Assembly: GCA_028274465.1 (NCBI GenBank)
Contig: CM051456.1
Location: 12,861,745 to 12,925,744, forward strand
DNA: 64,000 nt
Direction: 5' to 3'
Source: Plantago ovata
Lineage: Eukaryota > Streptophyta > Magnoliopsida > Lamiales > Plantaginaceae
Of this stretch, positions 9,514-21,719 are shown piece after piece (the stretch's first letter is position 1; each line of letters begins with the position of its first letter). The translations under genes and the position numbers were made by a program. The notes beneath the pieces are model-generated. The model did not search any database and was not told the origin of the DNA. It saw only the letters and a list, made by a program, of their open reading frames with translations.

Positions 9514-11415
9514 GAACTACTTATATGTTTTTAATTGAGAATGAATGCACATATAAAAAAGAATAACAAATAGACATGTAGAATGTAGAATAGTAAATTG
9601 GAATGCATAAAATTGGGACATGTGGCAAGAGTTTATCTTTGAACCAATGAAAATAAATGAATTTGTCAAGTGGCAAAAATTGTAGCATGAATTAAGGAGA
9701 AGGCATGAAATATTTCTTCTTTAATGTATATATAGATAGATAGATGAGATATCATATGACTTTTGATGGAGCATTGCATCTGCTCGTGGCATCACTTCAA
9801 CTGATATAAATATATAATTGGAGTGATCGATCAGTTTTCGAACACACCAACATATTTAGGCTCTTTCTTCCTCCTATACATTATTCTTATAATTTATCAA
9901 TTTCTTCTCGATCCCGAAAGCGTTATTTTATTAGTGAGGATAAATATTGATTTTTCTTCTTTTTTTTGGTAATCAACAAACTTTTATTCAAACCACAAAC
10001 AAACAAAGAAAGTACACAAAAAATGCTCAAGTAATGTGCACAAACAGGAACAAAGTAGTTTGATCTCAAGAGTCAAGACACACTGAGTATAAAAGCATGT
10101 CCAAACCCAACACTCGTTATGCCCGTACCAAGACTTAGCCACCCCTTCTTCTAGTATGTCTATCTTACTAGCAAGAAGCCAAGAGTAAGAGGGTGACGAA
10201 TTGATAAGTTAATCCTAGGCAAGTCTATCAGAGAGGAATACATTTCGTTACAAGTTTAGGGAACTTAACTAAAACGACAAATGATATCCTCCGATGGTAA
10301 TGAAAGCGTTATTTTATTAGTGAGGAAAAATATTGCTTGTTGGAAAGTAATGAAAGCGTTATTTTATTAGTGAGGAAAAATATTGCTTGTTGGAAAGTAA
10401 TGAATTATTTTATTAGCTAGCGAGGATAAATATTGCTTTTTGAAAAGTAATTTCGTTCACGCCTGAAGATCTTTATTATTCGTACATATTTCTGTCTCTT
10501 AGCAATTATATCCAACATTATTAAAAAAAATATTTCAATGGGGCAAGAAAAATATTCAGTCTCTTTTTTCTTTCTATACTCGTCTATAAAATTCTCAAGT
10601 ACTTGTACATTGAAAGCGTTCTTTTCTCGGTGAAGAGACATAATACAGTATTACTTTTTAGAAAGTAATTCTGCTCACGTCTTAAAGTTTTGATTATTCA
10701 TAAATTTTTTGTTGCTAAACAGTTATATCTAAAACCAAATTGTTAAGGCGATGTAAGTAGGTTTGATAATATGTTTGATTTTAGGAGAGGTTCGTCGATT
10801 TAGGGATGATAATGAGCTAGCTAGCAAAACAAGGTCGATCAACAGGTGATCTAGGAAAGGGATATGGTGGTTTTTGGATAGGCGGAGATGTGTTGGTTGT
10901 AGAGAGCATACTCCTACGACCTACTTTTCATCAATTTTGTTGTCCCGTCATCTTTCGAGAGAACTCACAACTACAAGTTACACTCCTTCTAAGTTTTATG
11001 TTCTTCCATTTTAAACGTTTCGTTAGAATAATCGAATTCCATAAATGTAAACATTTGACATAATCATTACCCTCACCATCTACATATATTTACAACTTTA
11101 CATCCCCACTCGCAATTATTTATTCATTCCCTCTGCCGTTTCAAAAAAAATTTCATTCCGTCTAACTCACAACTTTACAACTTTTCTCATTCTATTTATT
11201 CATATATCCAACTCACAATACTTTTTGCATTATTTACTCAAATAATAGTCCATTTATGCCTATTTTTCCTTAAAAACTATGCCAATACAACAAGTGAGAA
11301 GATCAGTCAACACTCAACACACTTACTGCAATTCCATCTTGTTTTTCCCTTTCATCGTATGTAGTTTGATACTAGGATTTATTTAGATTATATACACACC
11401 TTAATCCATGGTCGA
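9514..11415. other. Intergenic with short tandem repeats, no gene seen
   Basis: The stretch is AT-rich and unassigned. A word aagcgttattttattagtga occurs singly at about 9918 and then in the 50-bp array at 10299-10450; DNA at about 9956-10298 separates them and may be an insertion (it begins with a t-run and ggtaatcaacaaac). No coding region is supported. Confidence 0.5.
10299..10450. repeat. 50-bp tandem repeat, about 3 copies
   Basis: Units start near 10301, 10351 and 10401, with tgaaagcgttattttattag then tgaggaaaaatattgcttgt. The third copy is diverged and partly deleted. Confidence 0.85.
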
Positions 11416-11935
11416 AAATTATTTTTTTAAAGGGAAATTTCACTTTCGATAAAAATCAAACGCAAAGTCACTCTCAATTATGCTACTATAAAAGTAGTTC
11501 TTCATAAAAGAGAAAAACCTCACTCTCAATAAAACTCAAAGTAAAAGAAAGCCGTTCGCACTAAAAACCCAAAATAAAAAACTTGCTAGAGGCTAAAACC
11601 GAAAGGAAAAGTTGATCTCATTAAAAATGAAAATAAAAGTTTCTAGAAAGCATTAGCTAAAAATAAAAAGTCGCTAAAAATTATTTTTTTAAAGGGAAAT
11701 TTCACTTTCGATAAAAATCAAACGCAAAGTCTCTCTCAATTATGCTACTATAAAAGTAGTTCTTCATAAAAGAGAAAAACCTCACTCTCAATAAAACTCA
11801 AAGTAAAAGAAAGCCGTTCGCACTAAAAACCCAAAATAAAAAACTTGCTAGAGGCTAAAACCGAAAGGAAAAGTTGATCTCATTAAAAATGAAAATAAAA
11901 GTTTCTATAAGGCATTAGAATAAAAAGTCGCTAGA
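11416..11935. repeat. 262-bp tandem duplication abutting tRNA-Asn
   Basis: Two long, nearly identical units are offset by 262 bp, the first starting at about 11416 and the second at about 11678. They contain aaagggaaatttcactttcg, acctcactctcaataaaact and gttgatctcattaaaaatga. Both end in aaaaagtcgcta. In the second unit those bases run into the 3' end of the tRNA gene; in the first they stop there, so the duplication breakpoint falls a few bases inside the tRNA end. Confidence 0.92.
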
Positions 11936-11952
11936 AGGAGGGTTCGAACCTC

Positions 11953-11985
<33 letters not shown>

Positions 11986-12002
11986 AGCTGAGCTATTCCA
12001 GC
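11929..12002 (-). tRNA. tRNA-Asn (GUU)
   Basis: This is a 74-nt minus-strand cloverleaf. The acceptor 5' strand GCTGGAA is followed by the box A region TAGCTCAGCTGGTTAGAGCG, the anticodon loop CTGTTAA (anticodon GUU), box B GGTTCGAACC and the 3' strand ending in TTCTAGC with discriminator G. Plus-strand aaaaa at 11922-11926 gives a T-run just downstream, a fitting Pol III terminator. It lies 131 bp from the start codon of the divergent PPR gene. Confidence 0.96.
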
Positions 12003-12133
12003 TTTGGTTCCATATTATAATTATTACTTATAGATCTATTAACAGTTATAGATTTACCTTTTCTTAATCTCCTTCCACTTCTCCCTTCACTTTCTTCTTC
12101 GTTGCTCCGGCACTGACCATCCAAACTGGAGCC

Positions 12134-14101
12134 ATGTGGAGAAGAGCTCTGTTTTCGATCTCAACAACAAGACGAACTTTTTCATCATCATCGCACCCAG
12201 AACAAACCCCAAGCCTCTACTCTTTCCTCCAACCTTCAATCTTCTCCCTCCCCAAAACCAACACTCACCAACAATCAAATCCCCAACAAAACCCAACCTC
12301 TAATTCCTTAACCGAAACCCAAAAATCCCATATCGAAACATCCATCCAAACCTCCCTCTCAACCAACAACACAGACGAGGCATGGAAGTCATTCAAGTCA
12401 CTCACCACCAGCTGCTCTTCTTGCCCAAGTAAGCATCTCACCAATTCTTTAATTACCCATTTGTCCTCGTTTCATGACACTTTGAATCTCAAGAGGGCTT
12501 TTACTTCCGTTGTATTTGTGTTGGAAAAGAACCCTTCTTTGTTAGAGTATGAAACTGTGAAAGCCCTTTTGGTTTCCATGAATGTTGCCAATACTGGCGC
12601 CCCTGCTTTTGCTTTGGTGAAAGCTATGTTCAAGAACAGGTTTTTCATGCCTTTTGAGATGTGGGGTGGGGTTCTTGTCGATGTGTGTAGGAAGAATGGG
12701 AGTTTTGCACCCTTTTTGGGTGTTTTTAGTGAGAGTTGTAAGGTTGTTGTTGATGAGAAGGTGCATTTTATGAAGCCGGACTTGTCTGCTTGTAATGCTG
12801 TATTGGAGTATTACTGTCGGGAAGTCGAGTCGGTGAGTGATGCAGAGAAGTTGATTGAGACGATGTCAGTTTTGGGGGTTAGGCCAGATGAAAGTAGTTT
12901 TGGATTGCTTGGGTATTTGTATGCGGTTAAGGGGCTTGGTAGTAAGGTGAGTGAGTTGGAGGATTTGTTAGGTAGGTTTAATGTTTCGGATAAAGGTGGA
13001 TTTGTTCATAATTTGGTTTGTGGATATGTGAAGTCGAAAGATTTTGAAGTGGTTTCAGCTACTGTTTTGCGTGGTTTGCAAGAAGTTGAGGGTTTCAGTC
13101 AAGATACTTGTAATGTACTTGTAAAAGGGTTTACAGAGAATGGAAACCACAGGAGTTTGGCGAATTTAGTAATCGAGTCGCAGAAGGTCGAACCTTCTTC
13201 TGTTTTGGTTGAGAGGTCTTTTGGATATGGAGTTATATCTGCCTGTGTTGGTCTCGGTTTGATGGACAAGGCACATTGCATCCTTGATGAAATGAATGCT
13301 CAAGGTGTATCGGTTGGACTTGGTGTTTATGTTCCGATTTTGAAGGCTTACTGTAAAAGTCAGAGAACAGCTGAAGCTGCTCAACTGGTTACGGAAATTA
13401 GTAGTTTAGGTCTACGGCTGGACATTGGTAGCTATGATGATCTGATAGAAGTATCTATGTCTTCTCAAGATTTTCAATCGGCGTTCTCTGTTTTCCGTGA
13501 CATGAGAGAAGCGAGAGTAAGCGAGTTAAAAGGAAGTTATTTAACGATCATGACGGGTTTAACAGAGCATCGTCGGCCTGAATTAATGGCCGTGTTCTTG
13601 GATGAAGTTGTTGAGGACCCCAGAATTGAAATCGGTATACACGATTGGAACTCGATTATTCATGCCTTTTGTAAAGCGGGGAGATTGGAAGATGCAAAGA
13701 GGACTTTCAGGAGAATGACCTTCTTACAGTTTGAGCCAAATCATCAGACATATTTATCCCTCATTAATGGTTACATGGCAGCGGAGAAATATTTTAGTGT
13801 CTTAATGCTGTGGAATGAGGTTAAGCGGAAGATTGGTTTTGAAGGAGATAACAAGTTCAAGTTAGATACTAGTTTGGTTGATGCGTTTCTCTTTGCTTTG
13901 GTCAAGGGCGGTTTCTTTGATGCAGTGATGCAAGTCATTGAGAAATCTCGAGAGATGAAAATATTTGTTGATAAGTGGAGATATAAGCAAGCGTTCATGG
14001 AGAAACATAAGAAGTTAAAGGTGTCAAAGTTGAGAAAGAGAAACATTAGGAAAATGGAAGCGTTGATTGCTTTTAAGAACTGGGCTGGTTTGAATGCTTG
14101 A
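12134..14101 (+). CDS. P-class pentatricopeptide repeat protein, probably mitochondrial
   Basis: A single uninterrupted frame gives 655 residues. The N-terminus MWRRALFSISTTRRTFSSSS is rich in Arg and Ser and lacks acidic residues, as in a mitochondrial presequence. Degenerate 35-residue PPR units start at about residue 215 (KPDLSACNAVLEYYCREVES) and continue to about 600, for example near NSIIHAFCKAGRLEDAKRTF. No E, DYW or SMR domain follows; the tail is basic (HKKLKVSKLRKRNIRKMEA). P-class PPR proteins bind organellar RNA in a sequence-specific way and act in processing, splicing or translation. Length and start resemble Arabidopsis At1g69290 from memory, unverified. The intronless structure is usual for the family. 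Its upstream region is compact, with tRNA-Asn in divergent orientation. Confidence 0.93.
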   Translation: MWRRALFSISTTRRTFSSSSHPEQTPSLYSFLQPSIFSLPKTNTHQQSNPQQNPTSNSLTETQKSHIETSIQTSLSTNNTDEAWKSFKSLTTSCSSCPSKHLTNSLITHLSSFHDTLNLKRAFTSVVFVLEKNPSLLEYETVKALLVSMNVANTGAPAFALVKAMFKNRFFMPFEMWGGVLVDVCRKNGSFAPFLGVFSESCKVVVDEKVHFMKPDLSACNAVLEYYCREVESVSDAEKLIETMSVLGVRPDESSFGLLGYLYAVKGLGSKVSELEDLLGRFNVSDKGGFVHNLVCGYVKSKDFEVVSATVLRGLQEVEGFSQDTCNVLVKGFTENGNHRSLANLVIESQKVEPSSVLVERSFGYGVISACVGLGLMDKAHCILDEMNAQGVSVGLGVYVPILKAYCKSQRTAEAAQLVTEISSLGLRLDIGSYDDLIEVSMSSQDFQSAFSVFRDMREARVSELKGSYLTIMTGLTEHRRPELMAVFLDEVVEDPRIEIGIHDWNSIIHAFCKAGRLEDAKRTFRRMTFLQFEPNHQTYLSLINGYMAAEKYFSVLMLWNEVKRKIGFEGDNKFKLDTSLVDAFLFALVKGGFFDAVMQVIEKSREMKIFVDKWRYKQAFMEKHKKLKVSKLRKRNIRKMEALIAFKNWAGLNA

Positions 14102-14103
14102 TA

Positions 14104-15206
14104 AGGATTTGATCTACATGTGATGTGTATTTCTTCAAGTGTTGACTATAAAATGTTGTAGTAAGAGTACCATGTCTTACTGTGGCTACAACATTGAGTT
14201 GGCATGCCTCAGAGGTCCTCCTCCAAAGAACATACGCAGCATAGCTATGCTAAGCATTGAATCTGGTAACAAAATGAACTTTCTGTTCTGAAAATCGATC
14301 CTAAGCTTAGTTAACACATTATATTTCCTCTTGCCACTGTTCATTCAGCATGAAAGCAAAACTGAGGGGAAATCACATCTTAGAGTTAGTTTGATAAAAG
14401 AATCTTCTTTGGTGATTTTCAGGTTATTCCTACATCTACTACTCTTTGTTCATATCTGAATGCTAGCCGAGCTGCCAGTATCTGTGGAAGAAAGTATGAG
14501 GAAAGACGGTTTTTTTAGACAGAAGAATGAAATACACTGGCATTCTTAGGTTGCATTGTTGATAGAGCTCAAATCTTTGACACAATCATCTTAATTCTAT
14601 TGGTTAATTGGTAAGGAGGTTTATGTAAACCCACCTCCTATTTTTTGTAATGTTTTTAGCATGATACCTATCTTATTTTTCTGATATAGTGAAAAGGCCC
14701 CATCTCCTTTATTTTATTATTTCCTTTGAAAGTTCAAGTTGCAGCGTTTTGTGGCTGATTGTCTGCCTTAGCGGCCTTAGGCTTAAGGTACAGGTTAAGG
14801 ATCCCATCATTGGTTTTACTATTCCGAATATGATTGATCGAATTACTTGCAATTGGTTTTAGGAGAGATCTGTACTGTTGAAACTAACTGATAAATTGGA
14901 TATCTGAGGCGAATACTATGACTAATATATACTCGTACATACTACTATGTGATATGCCTAACTATTTATAGTACAGTACTAGATACATACACATGCCTAC
15001 TTCAGCATATTTACCTGCCTCTGCCTTGGTATATGTTTATGTTTACTGTTGATATCTAACTGATTTCACATTATAGTTGAGAAAATAACATGTTTAACTT
15101 TTTGGCTGGATCCCATAGTCAAGCTCTTCTTTTTAGGAACATGAAACTCAATAATTACCTGAAGAAATCCCCTTGCAAAACAGCTATTTAACACTCTTGT
15201 AAGACT
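14104..15206. other. 3' flank of the PPR gene and promoter of the next gene
   Basis: The DNA is AT-rich with no coding frame of note. It should hold the PPR gene 3' UTR and the promoter and leader of the wall-associated protein gene. Nothing repetitive stands out. Confidence 0.4.
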
Positions 15207-16567
15207 TTGCATTACACTACTCTGTGTCCTACTATGTTGCTTCACTTGAGCACATGGCTACTCAAGCAGAATTTATTCTTGTTCTTGTTATTTTTCACAC
15301 TTGATGCTATCCCAAGCATCATCCCTCTCAATGGTTCATGTCACGATACCTGTCACGGTATCCCGATTAAGTTTCCATTTGGTTCTAGTTCCGGTTGTGG
15401 AGATCCTGGTTTTGCTAGATATGTGAAGTGTGATTCGGGCACACTGCAATTCTCAACTGGCAGTGGCATTTTCAACGTATCTTCAATCGACTACTCAAGC
15501 AACACTGTGGTCATTACAGATCCCCTCATGTCTACTTGTTCGTCAATGCAGAACTCCGGAAGCTTTATATTGGATCGGACCAGCCCTTTCAGGATAAATG
15601 AAGAAAACATATTTGTCTTGGTTGGATGTTCCACCACGTCTCCAGTTTTCGACCGCAATGCTGAGTTTTGTGATTCGGGTTCCGGTTTGAATATTTGTCG
15701 TGGCTTATATTCTTGTGAAGGGGTTTCTGGTATTGGGTTGGAATCAAATGGACCGATATCTACATGTTGTGTCTATGATCCGCAGGTTTTGAGTAGTTCC
15801 AGGTCTGGTGTTGATCTTCCGAAGCTCCAGTGTTCATCATATTCAGCAGTATATGGTTTTGGAGGGGATGAAGGGAATCCAATGAAATGGCAGTACGGAA
15901 TCTCATTGCAGTATAACTCGTCTTATAAGAGTGATGTGTGTAAGAGTTGTGAGGACAGTGGAGGCATTTGTGGCTTCTCGGGTTTACGGGAATCGTTCGC
16001 CTGTATATGTCGAAATGGGGCGAGAACCAATGTCAACTGCTACGGAACAGGTTAGGCCGTTTCCAGTTTTCACATGCTATCGTTGAGTTGTACGTATAAA
16101 ATTTCTCTTTGATGTTGTTGTATGCTGATTGATATTGTTTTTTATGATGACATGATCAGGATATGCTTTGAACTGGACATGGAGAAACAAAATTCAAACC
16201 AAATTGAGTATTGGAGGTAAAAGTTTATAGCTTTTTCTGTTTCTTTCTTTGATTTCACTACTTTTTGTCAAAAAGGTATTTTCCTTTACCATGATTTTTG
16301 GCTTAATTATCATGCTTCTTACTTTCACATCTGCCTTTTGTTTCCATATCTTGCTGTTTAAGAGAAACTTTTAAACTCTGGAGAAGCTTTAGACTTTCTT
16401 GTATACAGTGAAATCTGTTAGATTCGACGTTGTTAAATCTCTAACAATGGATTTAAACTCCTAGCTTACTTTTTCTTGAACTGCATGCATAAATTCTCCG
16501 TGCTAATCTCAATCTCGTTTTGAACGTCTCAGGTTTCTTGTTCTCGTGGATGATTATGTTCATTTAG
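15207..16567 (+). CDS. Wall-associated receptor kinase galacturonan-binding (GUB_WAK) protein, no kinase domain
   Basis: Exons 15207-16050, 16160-16216 and 16533-16567 join in frame to 311 residues (302 if translation starts at the Met at 15234). A hydrophobic signal peptide (LFLFLLFFTLDAIPS) precedes a GUB_WAK_bind domain at about residues 40-120 with the hallmark GIPIKFPFG and CGDPGF. A Cys-rich WAK-associated region follows, ending ESFACICRNG. The last two small exons add a short hydrophobic tail (FLFSWMIMFI). There is no kinase domain within the gene or in the DNA downstream. Such proteins are secreted or membrane-tethered and are thought to bind pectin fragments; the tail could be a membrane anchor or a GPI signal. 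The exon 3 call rests on splice sites and an early stop. Confidence 0.85.
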
Positions 16568-17774
16568 AGTGGCTATCCAGCGCCTGTTTCCATTTGACAC
16601 GCCCTTTGGTAGAGAATGTTGTGAAACTCGTGTAGTGCTGGAGCGTAAAACTACGTTAACTTGTTAGTTATCTCTTGACATTGTGTATATGAATCATATT
16701 TGCAATGAGAGATGATGAAAGGAAATTAATTCCATTAATTTTCTTCAAAATGCTGAGTGATCCTCAGGATCATATAGTCATATTTGTATGCTTCAGTAAC
16801 AACATCTCTTCTGATAGAGTTTTAAACATTTTAATGATGTACTATTGATGATCAACATATTCTATATCTTAAGTCGTTCCAAAATTAGACCATTTAATAG
16901 AATATTTTCTTGGACTACTACTACTTACTAAGTTTAGATCTGTTTAAACTGTTTTACTAAGTTTGAGGATATTGGATGGGATATACTTGAATATAAACTG
17001 ACTTTACATTTGAATTCAAATTTTGGAATCGGAGACCAAAAATGATGAGTCAACTCTATACTTAACTAAATGAGAAAATGGATGAAACAAAGACACTAAA
17101 ATCGGCTGAAGCTGCAACAGTCTAAACGAATCTCAACTAAGTGTAAAAGAACATACAGCTAGCGTCATTGAAAACAATGTCACGTACACACTGTATACAG
17201 TTCTCCTACTTCAGGTTAGTCCAAATTTATCCATTGATCTTTTTCTTCATTTGAATCGTTTTCTTTGTTCTTGATGTACGCATGAGGTTTTCTGTAAGCA
17301 GCTAAAGTAAGGGTCTTGTTGCGTCTTTATTAATATTAATTATCTTGTGTTTCAACTTTCAATTAGCCGTCTTCTGTTTTCTTGTTTACTTCAACAGAAA
17401 TCAACATGAAAAAGATTTCGACTTTTACATGATGACTTTTCCATGATTAGTCCATTTCCATTGTTTTTTAATCTTTGATGCTTGCTTACGATTTTTAGAA
17501 CTGTGCATTCACATAGGTTCTAGCATATGAGCTCTTGAATTCTGCGTTTGCTTCTGACGATGCCATTATGGTTGTGATTTTGAAATATTCAGAGTTTTAT
17601 ATGTTTATGCTTTTGCTTGTCTGTATTTAACATTCTAGAAGTCAAGATTGTGAATTTAGTTTTCTTTATTGGCTGCATATATGCCTTGAAGTAAGTTTTA
17701 TCATTGCCGTACTTTTTAGATGAAAAATGTTCCCAGTTACTGGCATTGACTGTCTGAATTTCAGATCTCATACA
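16568..17774. other. Intergenic plus likely 5' leader of the phosphatase gene
   Basis: No coding frame is supported. A donor-like CAG/GTTAGT at about 17215 and an acceptor (aatttcag) just before 17766 could bound a 5' UTR intron of the downstream phosphatase gene. That is a guess from consensus only. Confidence 0.35.
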
Positions 17775-20700
17775 ATGAATTTGGTGAACCTTGTGGTGAT
17801 TTTTTTGGCATTTATTGCAATACAAGAAGTGGAATCACATGGGCCTCAGCCCCTTTCACTGATCGCGATCGAGAAGGCAGTTGTTGCTTTAGATGGGAAG
17901 GCTTATATCAAAGCCTCTCCATCAATTCTTGGAACCAAAGTAAGTATTTTTACCCAAATTTAACAAGATGCAGACTTGATTAATCAGAGTTTTTACTGAG
18001 GCTGACATTTGATTTTAACTTGTACTTTTCCAGAACGGGAAAACAGACCGGATTACTTTGAAGTATAGCATTCCAAACCCATCGGTTGATGACTGGATTG
18101 GAGTATTTTCCCCAGCCAACTTCAGGTAATGTGCATATATGCTTCAATTGCAGTGATCCTTTAATAGTTTAAACTTATGTTGTTTCTTTAGTAGTTTAGT
18201 GTCTTCTGATATTGCGCTAAAGATTTCTGCAATCACTCTTTCTGCTAACTACGGTTCATTAATATCGTTAACCGTATCTAAGGAAATGTTTGTTTTCATT
18301 GGTCAGTTCTTCCATCTGCCACCCAGATGATCCAAGAGTAGGGCCTCCATATTTGTGTACAGCGCCTATTAAGGTTCGTCCAGTGACCTGATTCTATCGC
18401 TGCTGTTCGAAATTGTCAAATAAAATTCTAATGGTTGTATGTTTATTGAAACCTATATGCAGTATCAGTTTGCAAACTACAGCAATCCCAAGTATAAAGA
18501 CACAGGCAAAGGAACTTTGAAGCTTCAGTTGATTAATCAGAGATCAGACTTCTCATTTGCTTTATTTTCTGGCGGTTTGTCGAAAGTAAGTAACCTGCAT
18601 TGATAAAATATAGTCTCGAGATGGTCTCCGTCTCTGTAGCTAAAGAGATGATAAATATCCGTTTGCCTTGCCTTCTAAACTCTACTGTTATAATTCTCTT
18701 TGTGAGGAGATTACAAATTGTTCTTTTTATAACATGACCCTGGTGTTCACATGTCAACAGCCAGAGCTTGTGGCAGTGTCAGATGCAGTTGCGTTTACTA
18801 ATCCAAATGCACCTCTCTACCCGCGTTTAGCACAAGGAAAGGCGTGGAATGAAGTAAGTTATCATCTTCCACTACTGTAATGATTTTGCTGCTAATCTTA
18901 TCAGTGCTTCCATCGAATATTTTTGTTTCTCCTTTTCGTTAAAGCATTGTGTTACCAAAATTGAGTGTGTGATTATGTTCCATGTTCAGATGACTGTGAC
19001 ATGGACTAGTGGATATGATATTAGCGTAGCACAGCCTTTGGTTATGTGGGGCCCAAAAGGGGAGAGCCAGCAGCAAACATTCGCGGGTACACTGACATTT
19101 GATCGTAACAGCATGTGTGGTATGTTGCTTCTTTCTGTCTTAGTATGAATACTTCACATTGTCATATAGTATCAAGGAACTTCGGATCCCTTTGTTTATT
19201 CCTCCTTGAAACTTCAAATGTTAGTCATATGCCCTAGTTGTAGTGATCTTTTTGCAAGTTAATCTAGCTACATATACTGATTTCAATCGGAATGCCAATT
19301 AATTCTGTCTCACATCACTATGTAACATTGTAGGTGCTCCTGCAAGGACTGTTGGGTGGCGAGATCCTGGTTTCATTCATACCGGATTTCTGAAGGAGTT
19401 GTGGCCTAACTCAGTGTATGTTCAAACCCAAATAGTAGTATTGTTTACCATACTTTCTTAAAATGGATGTTTATCAGAACTAGATACAAGCCATATACTT
19501 ACAGATAACTATAGAGTGGTTATCCACTACTGGCAGATAAGCAATTAAGGTCTACTAGGAGAGGCTTTCTCTCTTTTACCTTAAGTCCTTAAAATGTATA
19601 CTCCTATTATCGCAGACACGAAGACATGATCTAGTTAATAATGATTCAGATATGCTCAAAGCATCTTGAGATGATCTGATATCCTTTTTCCAATGCATCT
19701 TGTGATGAATAACTTATGAAGTAAAGGTTACTGGATTCATTGTTCTTAAACACCTGTTATTGAATTTACAGGTATACCTACAAGTTGGGTCATAAACTGC
19801 TCAATGGAACTTATGTTTGGAGTGATATCTATCAGTTTAAAGCATCTCCATATCCAGGTCAAAACTCTGTACAGCGTGTTGTCATTTTCGGGGACATGGG
19901 AAAGGTTCGACTCTTTGCATTATACTCTTTTTTCAGTACAATCACTGTTATTGGAGATGATCTGAACAACATACCATATTTTCACTTGCAAGAAAGGAAT
20001 CTGTATTACATCATAAGAACGGCCTGTCGTTCTTTAATAATGTTCTTCATTTTCTGTTCCAATGCTACAGCATGAAGCTGATGGTTCAAATGAGTATAAT
20101 GACTTTCAACATGGATCCCTTAACACTACCAATCAGCTCATTCGTGACTTGGAGAATTATGATTTAGTCTTTCACATCGGAGATATCTGTTACGCCAATG
20201 GATATCTTTCACAGTGGGATCAGTTTACTTCTCAAGTCGAGCCGATTTCTTCAAGGGTACCTTACATGATTGCCAGGTGCATAATATATTTATAAGTTAC
20301 AAACAGTACCTTTAATGTGTAGATCACTGGAGTTTGTGTAAATTCTCTAAGCTTCATTATATATCTACAGTGGTAACCACGAACGTGACTGGCCGGGATC
20401 AGGTTCATTCTACGAGAACACAGACTCAGGTGGCGAATGTGGTGTCTTGGCTGAAACTATGTATTATGTTCCTGCTGAAAACCGAGCCAAGTTCTGGTAA
20501 GATGATATACTTGTAGACGAATGACATGAACTTTCCACATAAATGTGAGATTGAAAGAAGTCACATTCTTTGCTTCCAATGTGCCAGGTACTCCACTGAC
20601 TATGGAATGTTCCGGTTCTGCATAGCTGACACGGAACATGACTGGAGAGAAGGAACAGAACAATATAAGTTCATCGAGCACTGTCTGGCTTCTGTGGATA

Positions 20701-21357
20701 GACAGAAGCAACCTTGGCTTATCTTCATTGCTCACCGTGTGCTAGGCTATTCCTCCACTGATTTTTATGCAAAAGATGGCTCATTTGCCGAACCTATGGG
20801 AAGAGAAGACCTTCAAAAACTCTGGCAGAAGTATAAAGTTGATATAGCGTTCTACGGACATGCACACAACTACGAAAGGACGTGTCCTGTATACGAGGTA
20901 AACTTAATCTTAGTGTTGTTTCTTTACCTTCTTCGTACAAATTATCACTATCGGGGGAACATATATCCTAATCTTAAGGACAGTATCCTCATATCACTAC
21001 ATCAGAACATGCATGCATACGTTAACAGCATGCCATCCTTCTTTGCTGCAGAATACTTGTACAAGCAAAGAGAGAAGCCACTATAAGGGTAACTTGAACG
21101 GGACGATACATGTGGTTGCTGGAGGAGGTGGTGCAAGTCTTGCAGAATTTTCGACTCTGCAACCTACCTGGAGTATTTTCCGAGATTATGATTATGGTTT
21201 TGTGAAACTGACCGCGTTTGATCACTCTGAGCTCCTGTTGGAGTACAAAAAGAGCAGTGATGGCAAGGTTCATGATTCGTTTAGGATATCGCGGGATTAT
21301 AGGGACATCTTGGCCTGCAGCTTTGATAGCTGCCCAAGTACAACCCTAGCATCTTGA
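17775..21357 (+). CDS. Purple acid phosphatase, PAP1 type, 12 coding exons
   Basis: Exons: 17775-17939, 18034-18125, 18307-18373, 18463-18585, 18761-18853, 18990-19119, 19334-19415, 19772-19904, 20071-20276, 20371-20496, 20588-20897, 21052-21357. All joins keep frame, giving 610 residues, close to the 613 of Arabidopsis PAP1. A signal peptide is followed by a fibronectin-like N-domain and the metallophosphatase core. The five PAP metal-site blocks are visible: GDMG (291-294), GDICY (332-336), GNHE (365-368), IAH (His455, within IFIAHR) and GHAH (496-499). The fourth block has Phe in place of the usual Val. PAP1-group proteins are often labelled probable inactive, yet the metal ligands I can check are present. 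Likely secreted or vacuolar phosphate-ester hydrolase. The start was chosen at the Met before the signal peptide; an upstream in-frame Met at 17727 lies before an acceptor-like site. Confidence 0.96.
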
Positions 21358-21719
21358 TTGGTGAGGACTGAGGACTTGTAACAACTTCATTCAAACAAAT
21401 TACGCATTATTAGTGCTTCAATTCAAAATTTTCATCGTTAAACCATCACTGGTTTCCAATGAATTATAGTATATCTTTTCCTTTAATGATTTTGATTGAA
21501 GTTGAATACAAGATTCTCAAACAAGTAGAAGATAGAAATGAATCAACCCTTTGTTATCATACAACAATGAGAATTCAATTTGTCAATTTGAAATTTGAAT
21601 ACATAAATACAACTACAACTATAAATCTATGCTAGACACAATCACTATATAATAGGTGTATAGTGATCGCCACAAATCATACACAAATCTATGCTAGACA
21701 CTATATAAGGTGTGGTGAT
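21358..21719. other. 3' flank of the phosphatase gene, ending in the hAT target site
   Basis: AT-rich 3' UTR and spacer. The last 8 bases (21712-21719, gtggtgat) are the left copy of the target duplication of the adjacent hAT element. Confidence 0.5.

Noticed and set aside
12542..14046. Minus-strand frames inside the PPR gene
   Set aside because: Antisense shadows of a long intact coding exon.
17727..17774. Upstream in-frame Met for the phosphatase
   Set aside because: An acceptor-like site (aatttcag) lies between it and the Met at 17775, and the signal peptide begins cleanly at the latter.
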